From assembly GCA_963787185.1 (NCBI GenBank), contig CAWBCC010000013.1, positions 124,001-188,000 of the forward strand: a stretch of DNA of 64,000 nt, in the 5' to 3' direction. The position numbers were made by a program, and so were the translations under genes. Shown here piece after piece: positions 43,904 through 51,915 of this stretch. The notes under the pieces are model-generated. The model made no database searches. It worked only from the letters and a program-made list of their open reading frames with translations, and was not told the DNA's origin. This DNA comes from JAJXZP01 sp963787185. GTDB taxonomy: Bacteria > Spirochaetota > Spirochaetia > Treponematales > Rectinemataceae. Numbering within the stretch: the stretch's first letter is position 1; the number at the start of each line of letters is the position of its first letter.

Positions 43904-44590
43904 TCATTTCCTCTCGTCGCCCGTGAGTCGGCCGTCGCGGATGGTGACGATGCGTCTCGCGTGCTCCATGACGAGGCGATCGTGCGTGGAGAAGACGAAG
44001 GTCGTGCCTCGCTCGGCGTTGATCCTGCGCATGATCTCCACGATCTCTTCGGCGGTGTGGGAATCGAGGTTGGCGGTGGGCTCGTCGGCGAGCACCACGA
44101 GGGGGCGCTTGACGAGGGCCCGCGCGATGGCCACCCGCTGCTCCTGCCCGCCCGAAAGCTCGCGCGGGTAGCGGCTTTCCTTGCCTGCCAGTCCCACCGC
44201 GGCGATCATATCGTCCGAGCGGGCGCGGATGTCTCCGTTCGCGAGCTTCCGTTCGATGAGGAGAGGCAGCTCGACGTTCTCGCGCACGGTCAGGACGGGG
44301 ATGAGGTTGTAGGACTGGAACACGAAGCTGATCCGTTCCCTGCGATAGGCGGAGAGGCTCTTTTCGCCGAGAGAGCGCAGCTCCTGTCCGTCGTAGATCA
44401 TGCGCCCTTGGGTGGGCGAGTCCAGACAGCCGAGGATGTTGAGCAGCGTCGTCTTGCCCGATCCCGATGGGCCGACGATGGTCAGGAACTCTCCTGCCTC
44501 GATGTCCAGATCGACCCCGTCGAGGGCCCTCACTTCGTTGTCGCCCTTGCGATAGATCTTCGTCACCTGTTCCAGATGCAGAGCCGCCAT
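43904..44590 (-). CDS. LolD/MacB-type ABC ATPase
   Basis: A 228-residue ATPase with Walker A GPSGSGKTTLLN, Q-loop FVFQSYNLIPVLTV, signature LSGGQEQRVAIARAL, Walker B LVVLADEPTANLDSHT and the H-loop STHD. The SYNLIPVLTVRENVELP stretch is typical of the LolD/MacB group. It starts one base after the regulator stop. Confidence 0.92.
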   Translation of the reverse strand: MAALHLEQVTKIYRKGDNEVRALDGVDLDIEAGEFLTIVGPSGSGKTTLLNILGCLDSPTQGRMIYDGQELRSLGEKSLSAYRRERISFVFQSYNLIPVLTVRENVELPLLIERKLANGDIRARSDDMIAAVGLAGKESRYPRELSGGQEQRVAIARALVKRPLVVLADEPTANLDSHTAEEIVEIMRRINAERGTTFVFSTHDRLVMEHARRIVTIRDGRLTGDERK

Positions 44591-44591
44591 G

Positions 44592-45041
44592 TCATTCCCC
44601 CTGTCTCCGCCCTTTTGAGGCGGCGCTTGCCGTCCGTTTTCTGCCCGACCGATCCGCCGCGGGGGGCGTTGCGGCCGAGCTCCCTCGGAGCGAAGCCACG
44701 ATCACCTCGAGCTCGCCCAGGTAGTCCGTGAGGGCCTGCTGCCCACGCACGGTCAAGCCGATCCCCGTATACGGCTTATTCTCGATGAAGCGCTTATCGA
44801 TCTTCACGTAGCCCGCCTCTTCGAGCGTCCGAAGCTGAACGGAGAGGTTGCCCGCGCTCATGCCGAGCTCTTCCCTGATCTCCGTGAACCCGGTCTCAGC
44901 CTTGTCCGAGGAGGCGAGATAGGTGAGGATCATCAGCCTGGCCCGCTCGTGAATGACCTTGTCGAGGTCCAGGGCCGCCAGAGCCCGACGGGAACCTGTC
45001 GAGCCACTACGTGACCCCCCCGGATTGGCGTCCCCGCTCAT
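44592..45041 (-). CDS. Winged-helix transcriptional regulator of the export operon
   Basis: A 149-residue protein. HERARLMILTYLASSDKAETGFTEIREELGMSAGNLSVQLRTLEEAGYV is a winged helix of the HTH_34/MarR-like group; a basic Arg/Lys tail ends the protein. Its ATG overlaps the stop of the preceding membrane-protein gene (ATGA). It probably binds the palindrome at 45717-45743 and autoregulates the operon. Longer open frames upstream overlap the membrane gene and are excluded. Confidence 0.85.
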   Translation of the reverse strand: MSGDANPGGSRSGSTGSRRALAALDLDKVIHERARLMILTYLASSDKAETGFTEIREELGMSAGNLSVQLRTLEEAGYVKIDKRFIENKPYTGIGLTVRGQQALTDYLGELEVIVASLRGSSAATPPAADRSGRKRTASAASKGRRQGE

Positions 45042-45703
45042 GAGGGGCTTCCCCGCCGCGTGCCGACCAGTCCGACGAGGCCGTAGATGACGAGCGCTCC
45101 GCCCCAGATGATGCCGGACCAGAGAAAGGGCATCGCCTCGATGAAGAACAGAGAAGCGAGGCCGGAGATCAGGGCGTACCAGCCGGTCAGCAGGAACTCC
45201 AGGCGCTGTACCATGAGCCCGAGAGCATTGCAGGCGAAGGCCCAGGAAACGGCGACGCCCGCCACCATCAGCCAGGGGTGCCCCGCGACGATCGTCACGA
45301 CCGGCACGAACAGCATGCAGATTACGGCCGGAAGGATGATATGCACCCAGGTGCTCCCGTATACGGCCCGCAGCACCGTCCGGTAATTGGCCCCTTCCGC
45401 AAGGCTCCTCGCACGCCGCGAGAAAAGGGTCCATTTCAGGACGGCGCCGGCCGCAACGAGACCCCCGAACAGAAACCAGGCGAGGGTCTTCCAGTGCGAA
45501 GGCACCGCCGCCGGCGATCCGTACTTCGCGATCAATACCTGAGCGGCGATGCAGAAAAGGATTATGAGCAGACCGTAAATCAGACCGTACATGGGATAGA
45601 AGCGGGTCGACACCACTTCGCGCAGGAAGGGATTGTTGCGCTTCACGGCCCGCTTGAGCTCCTCCACGTCGTGCAGGAGGCTTTCGAACTCGGACTGATC
45701 CAT
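45038..45703 (-). CDS. Membrane protein heading the export operon, unrecognised
   Basis: A 221-residue protein with a charged N-terminus (SEFESLLHDVEELKRAVKRNNPF) and about six hydrophobic helices, for example PMYGLIYGLLIILFCIAAQVL and HIILPAVICMLFVPVVTIVAG. AGGAGG lies five bases before the ATG. No known domain is apparent. Being cotranscribed with the winged-helix regulator, it could be the membrane sensor that controls it. Confidence 0.72.
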   Translation of the reverse strand: MDQSEFESLLHDVEELKRAVKRNNPFLREVVSTRFYPMYGLIYGLLIILFCIAAQVLIAKYGSPAAVPSHWKTLAWFLFGGLVAAGAVLKWTLFSRRARSLAEGANYRTVLRAVYGSTWVHIILPAVICMLFVPVVTIVAGHPWLMVAGVAVSWAFACNALGLMVQRLEFLLTGWYALISGLASLFFIEAMPFLWSGIIWGGALVIYGLVGLVGTRRGSPS

Positions 45704-45716
45704 GGCTTCCTCCTGA

Positions 45717-45743
45717 AAACTAGTTTATCGCATAAACTAGTTT
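45717..45743 (-). promoter_or_regulatory. Perfect palindromic operator of the export operon
   Basis: AAACTAGTTTAT-CGC-ATAAACTAGTTT: 12-bp arms, 3-bp centre, between the -10 region and the first gene's ribosome site. Symmetry and position suit a dimeric winged-helix protein, most simply the one encoded in the operon. Confidence 0.75.
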
Positions 45744-45744
45744 A

Positions 45745-45774
45745 GATATGCATCTTTTTTGGGGGAAGTGTCAA
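45745..45774 (-). promoter_or_regulatory. Sigma-70-type promoter of the export operon
   Basis: On the minus strand, TTGACA (45774-45769) and CATATC (45750-45745) with an 18-bp spacer. The transcript would start inside the palindromic operator. Confidence 0.6.
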
Positions 45775-45793
45775 GTGCTACCGATTGTCAATG

Positions 45794-45825
45794 TCACGTA
45801 AACTGTTTTATTGCCGGGTCAGTAA
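45794..45825. mobile_element. Remnant of the 104-bp MITE (right end only)
   Basis: Matches the last 32 bases of the two complete copies near 20 kb with one substitution, including the 16-bp end ATTGCCGGGTCAGTAA. The rest of the element is missing. It sits at the edge of the lower-GC accessory region. The following 120 bases contain no recognised gene. Confidence 0.7.
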
Positions 45826-45943
45826 GTTCCTGAGCTGGAATGCCAAGGAGGCAGCCATCGAGAGCCCATTCTCCAATACCGAGCCCGAGTGTTTCCATGA
45901 AGCACCGATCACTCTATTCGCGAAAATAGAGCTGAGGGTGGGT

Positions 45944-46364
45944 TCAGTGCACACTGATTTTCCTTCCGGCCCGAGTGGGCAAGTCACCTTGGTTTAGGAA
46001 TTTTGCTAAAATCGTCGAAAGGACATTAAGCTCTTCAAGAGTGAAGGGTCTGAAGAACCTGCTTTCGAATGCAACGACTAGCTCATTGGCCTTTGCAAGC
46101 AGGGCTTCACCCGTGTTAGTCAGGTTGATTTTCTGAAATTCGTCCATGTGTCTCGTGGTTTGCTCGTTCGAGCAGTCCACTCCTATTCAAAGTTATGATG
46201 ATTGCGTTCATCGTCTGCGGTGTTACGAAGCACCTTCTGGCTAAATCTGCATTGGAGATTCCCGGGAACTCAGCGAGCTCACACAAAATGGCGTATTGAG
46301 GTGTTGTAATCCCCAGGGACCTCAGTGTTTCGTCCATCCCCTGACGAATCTCGTGTTGTGCCAT
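45944..46364 (-). pseudogene. MarR-family regulator, frameshifted
   Basis: The first frame (from 46364) gives the MarR winged helix: TTPQYAILCELAEFPGISN, ADLARRCFVTPQTMNAIIITLNR, SGLLERANHETHGR. A one-base shift near 46130 is needed to continue FQKINLTNTGEALLAKANEL and end at 45944. Removing one A there restores a MarR of about 139 residues. It is divergent from the VOC gene across a shared palindrome. Confidence 0.7.
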
Positions 46365-46419
46365 CTTGATGAGATACCCGACATGTTTACTCGCCCGAAA
46401 TCGATCCGTATCAACCTCC

Positions 46420-46463
46420 TTGACATGTCAGCATCCTGACAATATATTATCAGGGTACTGACA
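46420..46463 (+). promoter_or_regulatory. Promoter and palindromic operator for the VOC gene
   Basis: TTGACA (46420-46425) and TATATT (46443-46448) with a 17-bp spacer form a near-consensus promoter. A 38-bp imperfect palindrome (46426-46463), starting TGTCAG and ending CTGACA, overlaps the -10, as expected for a MarR operator. Confidence 0.7.
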
Positions 46464-46484
46464 TTCTACCACGAGGAGTAATCT

Positions 46485-46850
46485 ATGGCAACAGTCAAAG
46501 GTCCCGATTTTATCGCTCTCCAGGTCCGCGATTTGGACGTTTCCGCAGATTTTTACTCAAAAAAAGTAGGCCTGCAACTTGCTCCTCAAAGCCCTCCAGA
46601 CGCACGACTGTTCAAGACTATGCCCATACCCTTTGCCGTTCGCAAACCTCAAGTCGACCTTTCTGCTGTTCCAAAACTCGGCCATGGGGTAGCTCTCTGG
46701 TTTCTCTGCGACAACTCTCCCGAGCTTTACGCTCAGTTGAAAGCGAGAGGAGTTGAAATTCTTTCGGAGCCTATTCCCGGGCCGTTTGGCCTGACATTCC
46801 AGTTCAAAGACCCTGACGGATACATCATCACTGTACATGATAGGCCATGA
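46485..46850 (+). CDS. VOC-family (glyoxalase/bleomycin-resistance-like) protein
   Basis: A 121-residue VOC protein of two paired beta-alpha-beta units: PDFIALQVRDLDVSADFYSKKVGL near the start and FQFKDPDGYIITVHDRP at the end. Such proteins use a metal and act on thiol adducts, or bind antibiotics. GAGGAG precedes the ATG. Confidence 0.85.
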   Translation: MATVKGPDFIALQVRDLDVSADFYSKKVGLQLAPQSPPDARLFKTMPIPFAVRKPQVDLSAVPKLGHGVALWFLCDNSPELYAQLKARGVEILSEPIPGPFGLTFQFKDPDGYIITVHDRP

Positions 46851-46957
46851 ATTGGAAAACTCGATATATGTGGTACCCGTTCCACCGCGGCCAATCCGCG
46901 TCGGTGTATCAGGGAGGTCACTTCATATTGTCCAAGAGGTATGTTTTGAGTGATACG

Positions 46958-47587
46958 ATGGACAGTCATAGAGCAAGCATCCGAAGCGGTATCGCAATAG
47001 AGTGGGTCTCGGTAGTCTGGATGATGGTCGAGGCCGTGGTTGCGATACTTGCGGGAATCATGGCGCATTCAGTCGCCCTCGTTGCATTCGGTGCGGACAG
47101 CGTCATCGAGTTGGTTTCCGGTGGTGCTCTCCTCTGGCGACTTTACGTTGAGGCAAATCTCGCTGATATCGAGCATGTCGAGAAGGCAGAAAAAACGTCC
47201 TCCTGGATAGTCGGAATAGGTCTTCTTTTGATCGCTTTCTACATTGCCGTCGCCGCAATACGCTCTCTCGTATTGTGCGAAGGCCCGGAAACCGCGCCTC
47301 TCGGCATCGGAATTACCTCAGCCTCGAGTATCCTCATGCCTCTCATTGCAGCGAGCAAAAAGAGAATTGGGCGTCGCATCGGCAGTCGCGCCCTGGAATC
47401 CGATGGCTCATGCAGCATGGTGTGCGCCTATATGTCGTGGATTGTGTTAGGTGGAGCTCTTTTCACCGCTTTTGTCGGATGGTGGTGGATCGATGCGATA
47501 GCTGCCTTGGGACTCGTCTATTTTGTTGTTCACGAAGGGTTTGAATCCATCGAAAACGCCCGAAATGCTCTTGGAGAAAAGTCGTAG
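46958..47587 (+). CDS. Cation-efflux (CDF-like) membrane protein
   Basis: A 209-residue membrane protein with five to six helices. SGIAIEWVSVVWMMVEAVVAI, SVALVAFGADSVIELVSGGALL and ALESDGSCSMVCAYMS match the CDF-like cation transporter group, with Asp residues of the metal site in ADS and ESDG. The start at 46958 begins just before the conserved region. A longer form from 46847 would overlap the VOC stop as ATGA but adds 37 atypical residues. Confidence 0.75.
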   Translation: MDSHRASIRSGIAIEWVSVVWMMVEAVVAILAGIMAHSVALVAFGADSVIELVSGGALLWRLYVEANLADIEHVEKAEKTSSWIVGIGLLLIAFYIAVAAIRSLVLCEGPETAPLGIGITSASSILMPLIAASKKRIGRRIGSRALESDGSCSMVCAYMSWIVLGGALFTAFVGWWWIDAIAALGLVYFVVHEGFESIENARNALGEKS

Positions 47588-47974
47588 TATGAATCATACA
47601 AACCTGGACCCATGGGTCCATTCACTCTCACGCCCATCAAGGGGACCTGAATCTGCGATCCGCATATTGTCGCTTCGCACCTTAGACTGACAAATCTTCG
47701 CGCGCTTTTCTGACTCTCATAATCCGCTGACATTGCGAAAACTCCAAGCGCCCTTGGGATGACGGGCGCTACGCGGCGCCTAGAAGATCTTGCTCAAGGC
47801 GGCCCTGACATGCTCGGCGGTGGCAATGGGACAATGTTCCATAGCGGCAGCCACGAGAGCGCCGCGTGCGAGGGTACCGACGCGGAGGAGCAGACCGCCG
47901 GAACTCTGAAAGTAGGGCGCCAGGTCGGGAGCCGTCTTCATACATTTCCGGCAAGGCCTGGCTTGAAGACGCGC
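47588..47974. other. Intergenic stretch with a possible gene remnant
   Basis: The minus strand from 47974 to 47780 has an open frame reading CRKC then MKTAPDLAPYFQSSGG and ...ATAEHVRAALSKIF (ATG at 47941, stop at 47780). It looks protein-like but is short and has no clear ribosome site. Nothing else is recognised. Confidence 0.3.
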
Positions 47975-48874
47975 CTATGACGGGACGCCGAAATATCCGC
48001 CCGAGGCCAGGTCTTCCAGCAATCCCGCTTGGGTCGGGGACCAGTTCAGCGCTTCTCGAGTCAGGTGGCTCGAGGCTGGGCAGTCCATCCCGGCCAACAG
48101 TCCCAAGAAGGGACCCAGGGAGGCGACTGCGCCCCACGATGACTTGGACACTGCGGGGACCCCGACTCCCCTGCCGATAGCCGTTGCAAGGGCGCCGAAG
48201 GTCACGCCTTCGTCTCCGACCCCATGGTAGATACCCCCGGCGACCCCCTTCTCGAGGGCCAGCCGGAAAAGCCGGGCCGCGTCGAGTCGATGGACGGCGG
48301 CCCAACGTTGCCGCCCGTCGTGGACGTATACGGCAGCCTTATTCTTGTGTGCCCGAGCGACGAGCCAGGCCATGAAACCCTTGTCACCCTCTCCGTGGAC
48401 TGATGGTGCCAGCCGGATCACCGAGGCCCTCACTCCTCGGTCGGCCCAGGCCAGGACAGCCTGTTCAGACTTCCGAGGCACTTTGCGGTAATCGGGGATG
48501 TAGTCTTCGGTCAAGACTTGGCCACGCCGGAGGCCGATGACCGCCCCGGCGACCACGAGCGGTTTGCCCGTCCCCGCGAGGACTGAGCACATCGCGTTTA
48601 TAGCTTTGGCATCTTTGCCGGGCGCAAAGAGGAACCCGGGAAAGGTGTGGACGAAGGCGAGGTGGATGACTCCATCGGCGGCGGCAGCCCCGGCCTTCAG
48701 GGCGGCGAGATCCTCCAATGTTCCCCGGTGGACCTTGGCTCCAGCAGCTCGCAGCTTGTCGGCTCCCTGATCACTACGGGCCAAACCGGTCACCTCATGG
48801 CCGGCCTGCAACAGTTCCCGGACGACGGCCGAGCCGATGAATCCCGTGGCTCCCGTGACAAAAACGTTCATCAT
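47975..48874 (-). CDS. NAD-dependent epimerase/SDR-like oxidoreductase
   Basis: A 299-residue extended-SDR protein. FVTGATGFIGSAVVRELL is the nucleotide-binding motif; GVIHLAFVH and the SxxxY-like PDYRKVPRKSEQAV follow. Substrate unknown. AAGGAG precedes the ATG. It starts where the NmrA-like gene ends (overlap of 4 bases), so they form a unit with the quinone-oxidoreductase-like gene upstream. Its GC is higher than the NmrA-like gene's. Confidence 0.82.
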   Translation of the reverse strand: MMNVFVTGATGFIGSAVVRELLQAGHEVTGLARSDQGADKLRAAGAKVHRGTLEDLAALKAGAAAADGVIHLAFVHTFPGFLFAPGKDAKAINAMCSVLAGTGKPLVVAGAVIGLRRGQVLTEDYIPDYRKVPRKSEQAVLAWADRGVRASVIRLAPSVHGEGDKGFMAWLVARAHKNKAAVYVHDGRQRWAAVHRLDAARLFRLALEKGVAGGIYHGVGDEGVTFGALATAIGRGVGVPAVSKSSWGAVASLGPFLGLLAGMDCPASSHLTREALNWSPTQAGLLEDLASGGYFGVPS

Positions 48875-49830
48875 GCTTCTCCTTGATTCGCGCGTCCATA
48901 TTTTTGAATATAAACAGCGGCAAATTCCTCCGCAAAAACTCTTAATTTCACCTTGCCCATCTGTGGTTTGCTCTTGTGAAAATTAAGAAGTGATGCACCG
49001 CTATGGGTTATCGCTTGCATTTCCACCATTTGCTCCGCAAGCTGTAGAGGCATGTTCGTCATTTTCAATCCTTGCAACATTTGTTTATCTGAAATCAAGG
49101 CCCATTTCAAATACGGCTTCCCGATTGCCGTACCGATAATTCTTGCCGCTTCATTGCACGTCATTTCTTCGCTTCCCACATAGCGTATTTTTGTCTTTCC
49201 GGTCGGTGGATTCATTAGTTCTTCCGCCACTGCCTCGGCTATATCTTTTGGCGAAACAAAAACGGTTCTATCGTTGCCGCCATAATTTCCCATCAGTAGC
49301 CCCCTCTTTCCTGTAAGCAAGGCCATTAAACCGGAATAGCGAAGGGTCAGAAATGCACCGATAAGGCCCTTGCCCCTTATCATGTCCATCGAAGAATAAA
49401 AATTACTGTAAAAAGAGGCAGGTCGCATAATCGTAATTGATGAATTTGGTAGTTCGCTAAAGATGCTTTCTATATTTTCATCTTTAAGCAAATCAGCAGC
49501 CCACCCGCTCAAAACCACTACACGCTTTATCTCTGCTTGCTTTATTGCCTGGGAATAATTATTGGCTATTCTCCGCATATAACCAGCCTGGTCTAATTCC
49601 GTAAAACTAAAAGGAATCATGCAATACACGGCGTCGGCATCTTTAAATGCGTTCGCGAGAAATTTCACGTCTTCCAATCTGCCGGTGGCAGCGGTGGCCC
49701 CCAGTGCCTCAATGTCTTTTTGCTTTTCCGGCTTGCTGCTGATAACTATAACCGATTGCCCTCGTTGAATTAATTCTTGTGTCAGCGGTTTACCGATGTT
49801 GCCCAGGGAACCTGTTACGATAATTTTCAT
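48871..49830 (-). CDS. NmrA-like NAD(P)-binding protein
   Basis: A 319-residue atypical SDR: KIIVTGSLGNIGKPLTQELIQRG with the NmrA-type nucleotide motif, then DADAVYCMIPFSF and VVVLSGWAAD. Members include redox sensors and quinone reductases. AGGAGTG lies before the ATG at 49830; the longer open frame is not used. The gene is clearly more AT-rich than both neighbours, suggesting a different origin. Confidence 0.8.
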   Translation of the reverse strand: MKIIVTGSLGNIGKPLTQELIQRGQSVIVISSKPEKQKDIEALGATAATGRLEDVKFLANAFKDADAVYCMIPFSFTELDQAGYMRRIANNYSQAIKQAEIKRVVVLSGWAADLLKDENIESIFSELPNSSITIMRPASFYSNFYSSMDMIRGKGLIGAFLTLRYSGLMALLTGKRGLLMGNYGGNDRTVFVSPKDIAEAVAEELMNPPTGKTKIRYVGSEEMTCNEAARIIGTAIGKPYLKWALISDKQMLQGLKMTNMPLQLAEQMVEMQAITHSGASLLNFHKSKPQMGKVKLRVFAEEFAAVYIQKYGRANQGEA

Positions 49831-49834
49831 AGTG

Positions 49835-50869
49835 TCACTCCTGGCGGCCGCACCGGACCACGATTTTCCCCACGTTATTGATCCCTCCCAAAAAGGCTTC
49901 GAACGCCTCTTGCAATGGCTCGGGAGCAAAAGGCACGATCTGGGTCACCACCGGCTTCAGCTTTCCCTCCTCATACCACGCCACCGCCTGCTTCATGCCG
50001 GCCACAAGCTTGTACATTTGCGCAATGTAGACCGGGTCGGTGCTGTACCTGCCACAGTCGGTGATCACTATGTTTGCCCCGCGGCCTTCCACGACTGATG
50101 TCATGTCCTCGATGCCGAAGGCCGTGAGTTGCATCGGGGTGCCGAGGCGGATGTATTCGCCCCCGGACGCCACTACCGCGGCCGATACGTTGTAGGAAGC
50201 CTGGGAATAGGTCGAATCGTAGACGAGGTCCGCACCCTGTCCACCGGTGAGGTTCATGATCTCGCGCACGACGTCCTGGCGGGAGTAATCGACTATGTGG
50301 TCGACGTGAAGTCGCCCGAGAAGATCGAGGGATGCCGCCTTGCCGGCGCTCCCGATGACCTTCAGCCCGTGGAGCTTGGCGATCTGCACCGCAAAGTGTC
50401 CCACTCCCCCCGCGGCGCCGGCGACATAGATGGTTTTTCCTTGATGTCGCCCAATGTCGCCGGTGATGACCAGCGACTCGTAGACGGTCAGGAAAGCGAT
50501 TCCGAACGTGCTGGCTTCCCGGGCCGGAACGGCTCCTCGCAGCAGAACTCTTTCTTTCTTGGCGACGAGGTACTCGGCAAAACAGCCGCCGGCACCCGTA
50601 TTCCCGAAGACTTGGTCTCCCACCTCGAGCCCGCCTTCGCTTCCCACCTCGACGACCTCGCCGCCGAAGTCGAAGCCCAGGACGTAGGGGGCGGGAAGTT
50701 GGAAGCGGTTCATGCGGGCCATCATCGGGTCCATCTTGTTGATGGACGCGTAGTCGACACGGATCAGCACCTCGTCTTTGTCGAGGGACGTAATGATCTT
50801 TTTGAGCAGGCTTACTGCCGCGCCCGGTTGCTCGATCGCGAGAGCGTTGAAGGAAAATGGAAAGGTCAT
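49835..50869 (-). CDS. Zinc-free quinone oxidoreductase-like MDR protein
   Basis: A 344-residue medium-chain reductase of the quinone-oxidoreductase group. VLGFDFGGEVVEVGSE, the nucleotide motif VAGAAGGVGHFAVQIAKLHG, and C-terminal EAFEAFLGGINNVGKIVVR. No structural-zinc cysteine cluster is present. AGGAG lies before the ATG at 50869. It is divergent from a MmyB-type regulator. Confidence 0.84.
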   Translation of the reverse strand: MTFPFSFNALAIEQPGAAVSLLKKIITSLDKDEVLIRVDYASINKMDPMMARMNRFQLPAPYVLGFDFGGEVVEVGSEGGLEVGDQVFGNTGAGGCFAEYLVAKKERVLLRGAVPAREASTFGIAFLTVYESLVITGDIGRHQGKTIYVAGAAGGVGHFAVQIAKLHGLKVIGSAGKAASLDLLGRLHVDHIVDYSRQDVVREIMNLTGGQGADLVYDSTYSQASYNVSAAVVASGGEYIRLGTPMQLTAFGIEDMTSVVEGRGANIVITDCGRYSTDPVYIAQMYKLVAGMKQAVAWYEEGKLKPVVTQIVPFAPEPLQEAFEAFLGGINNVGKIVVRCGRQE

Positions 50870-50894
50870 GTCTGTGCTCCTATACGTCAATACT

Positions 50895-50912
50895 TGACCG
50901 CAGCCGCGGTCA
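50895..50912. promoter_or_regulatory. Palindromic operator between oxidoreductase and MmyB-type regulator
   Basis: TGACCGC-AGCC-GCGGTCA lies in the 132-bp divergent intergenic region and includes TTGACC, a possible -35 element. Suits autoregulation by the adjacent regulator. Confidence 0.55.
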
Positions 50913-51001
50913 TTCGGTCTTGCTTCGTCCCGAGTCTTAATTTACAGTCTCCAGGAACGACGGAAAAGATGTAAGCTTATCGTAGGAGCGAGACTAACAG
51001 G

Positions 51002-51886
51002 ATGCCCAAGAAGGCCGATGATAACGCCCTGGGGAACTTTCTCAGGGACCGGCGCCGTAGGATCGACCCGGCCAGCCTCGGCTTCCCCACGACACGTAGG
51101 CGCACCCCGGGCCTGCGCCGGGAAGAGGTGGCCCTGCTGGCCAGCATGAGCCCCGCCTGGTACACCTGGCTCGAGCAGGGTCGGGGCGGTACTCCTTCGA
51201 CCGACGTCCTCGACCGACTGGCGCGGGGCCTGCGCCTTACCGAAGCCGAGCGGGAGCACCTCTACCTACTCGCCCAGAACCGGCCCCCGGAGCTTGTCGC
51301 GCGGGAACCCGACGTGGTGGGCCCTGGTTTACAGCACATCCTCGATTCGCTCGAGCTAAGCCCTGCGGCCATCCGCAGCTCGGCCTGGGATGTGTTGGCC
51401 GCCAACCCGGCTGCGCGTGTCGTCTTCGGGCCGGAGGACGAGGTGCCTGATCGGTACAATATCTTGGAGAACTTCTTCGCTCAGGTTGACCAGAAGGGCA
51501 AAGACCTCGAACCGACCTGGACCTCGGTGGCCCGCGCTGTGGTGGCCCAATTCAGAACCGAGGCCTTCCAGGCAGGCTTCGGACCTCGCGCTCAGGAAGT
51601 GGTCGAAGGCCTGGTCCGGCGCTCGCCCGAGTTCCGGCGACTGTGGAGCGAACTCGACGTCGGGCTGCACTTGGAACCGATCAAGACCTTTGTTCTGCCT
51701 CGTCGGGGGTCCCTGACGTTCGAGGTAGCGACTTTTTCGATCGACGGGCACCCCGGGCTGAAACTGGTCATCTTTACCCCGGCAAGCAACGAAGACCGGC
51801 TCCGGGTACAACAGTTGTTGGACGAGTCAAAGACCAGACACGCGACTGCGACCCGAGCGAGTCGTGACATTGGTCCTGTGCCTTAG
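51002..51886 (+). CDS. XRE-type regulator with MmyB-like ligand domain
   Basis: A 294-residue protein. HTH at about 10-75 (LGNFLRDRRRRIDP ... GLRREEVALLASMSPAWYTWLEQGRG), then an MmyB-like domain (PAAIRSSAWDVLAANPAARVVFG ... FDLE-type LTFEVATFSIDGHPGLKLVIFTP) that binds fatty-acid-like ligands in related proteins. Such regulators usually control the adjacent divergent oxidoreductase. Confidence 0.87.
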   Translation: MPKKADDNALGNFLRDRRRRIDPASLGFPTTRRRTPGLRREEVALLASMSPAWYTWLEQGRGGTPSTDVLDRLARGLRLTEAEREHLYLLAQNRPPELVAREPDVVGPGLQHILDSLELSPAAIRSSAWDVLAANPAARVVFGPEDEVPDRYNILENFFAQVDQKGKDLEPTWTSVARAVVAQFRTEAFQAGFGPRAQEVVEGLVRRSPEFRRLWSELDVGLHLEPIKTFVLPRRGSLTFEVATFSIDGHPGLKLVIFTPASNEDRLRVQQLLDESKTRHATATRASRDIGPVP

Positions 51887-51915
51887 CACAGAGGACAATC
51901 GCGTTCTCATCTTCA

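Noticed and set aside
45785..45997. A 70-codon ORF starting in the MITE fragment
   Set aside because: Begins inside repeat sequence, has no ribosome site, and overlaps the MarR remnant in antisense.
47780..47941. A 53-codon minus-strand ORF with a CRKC motif just upstream
   Set aside because: Protein-like but too short and without ribosome site or family; mentioned only as a possible remnant.
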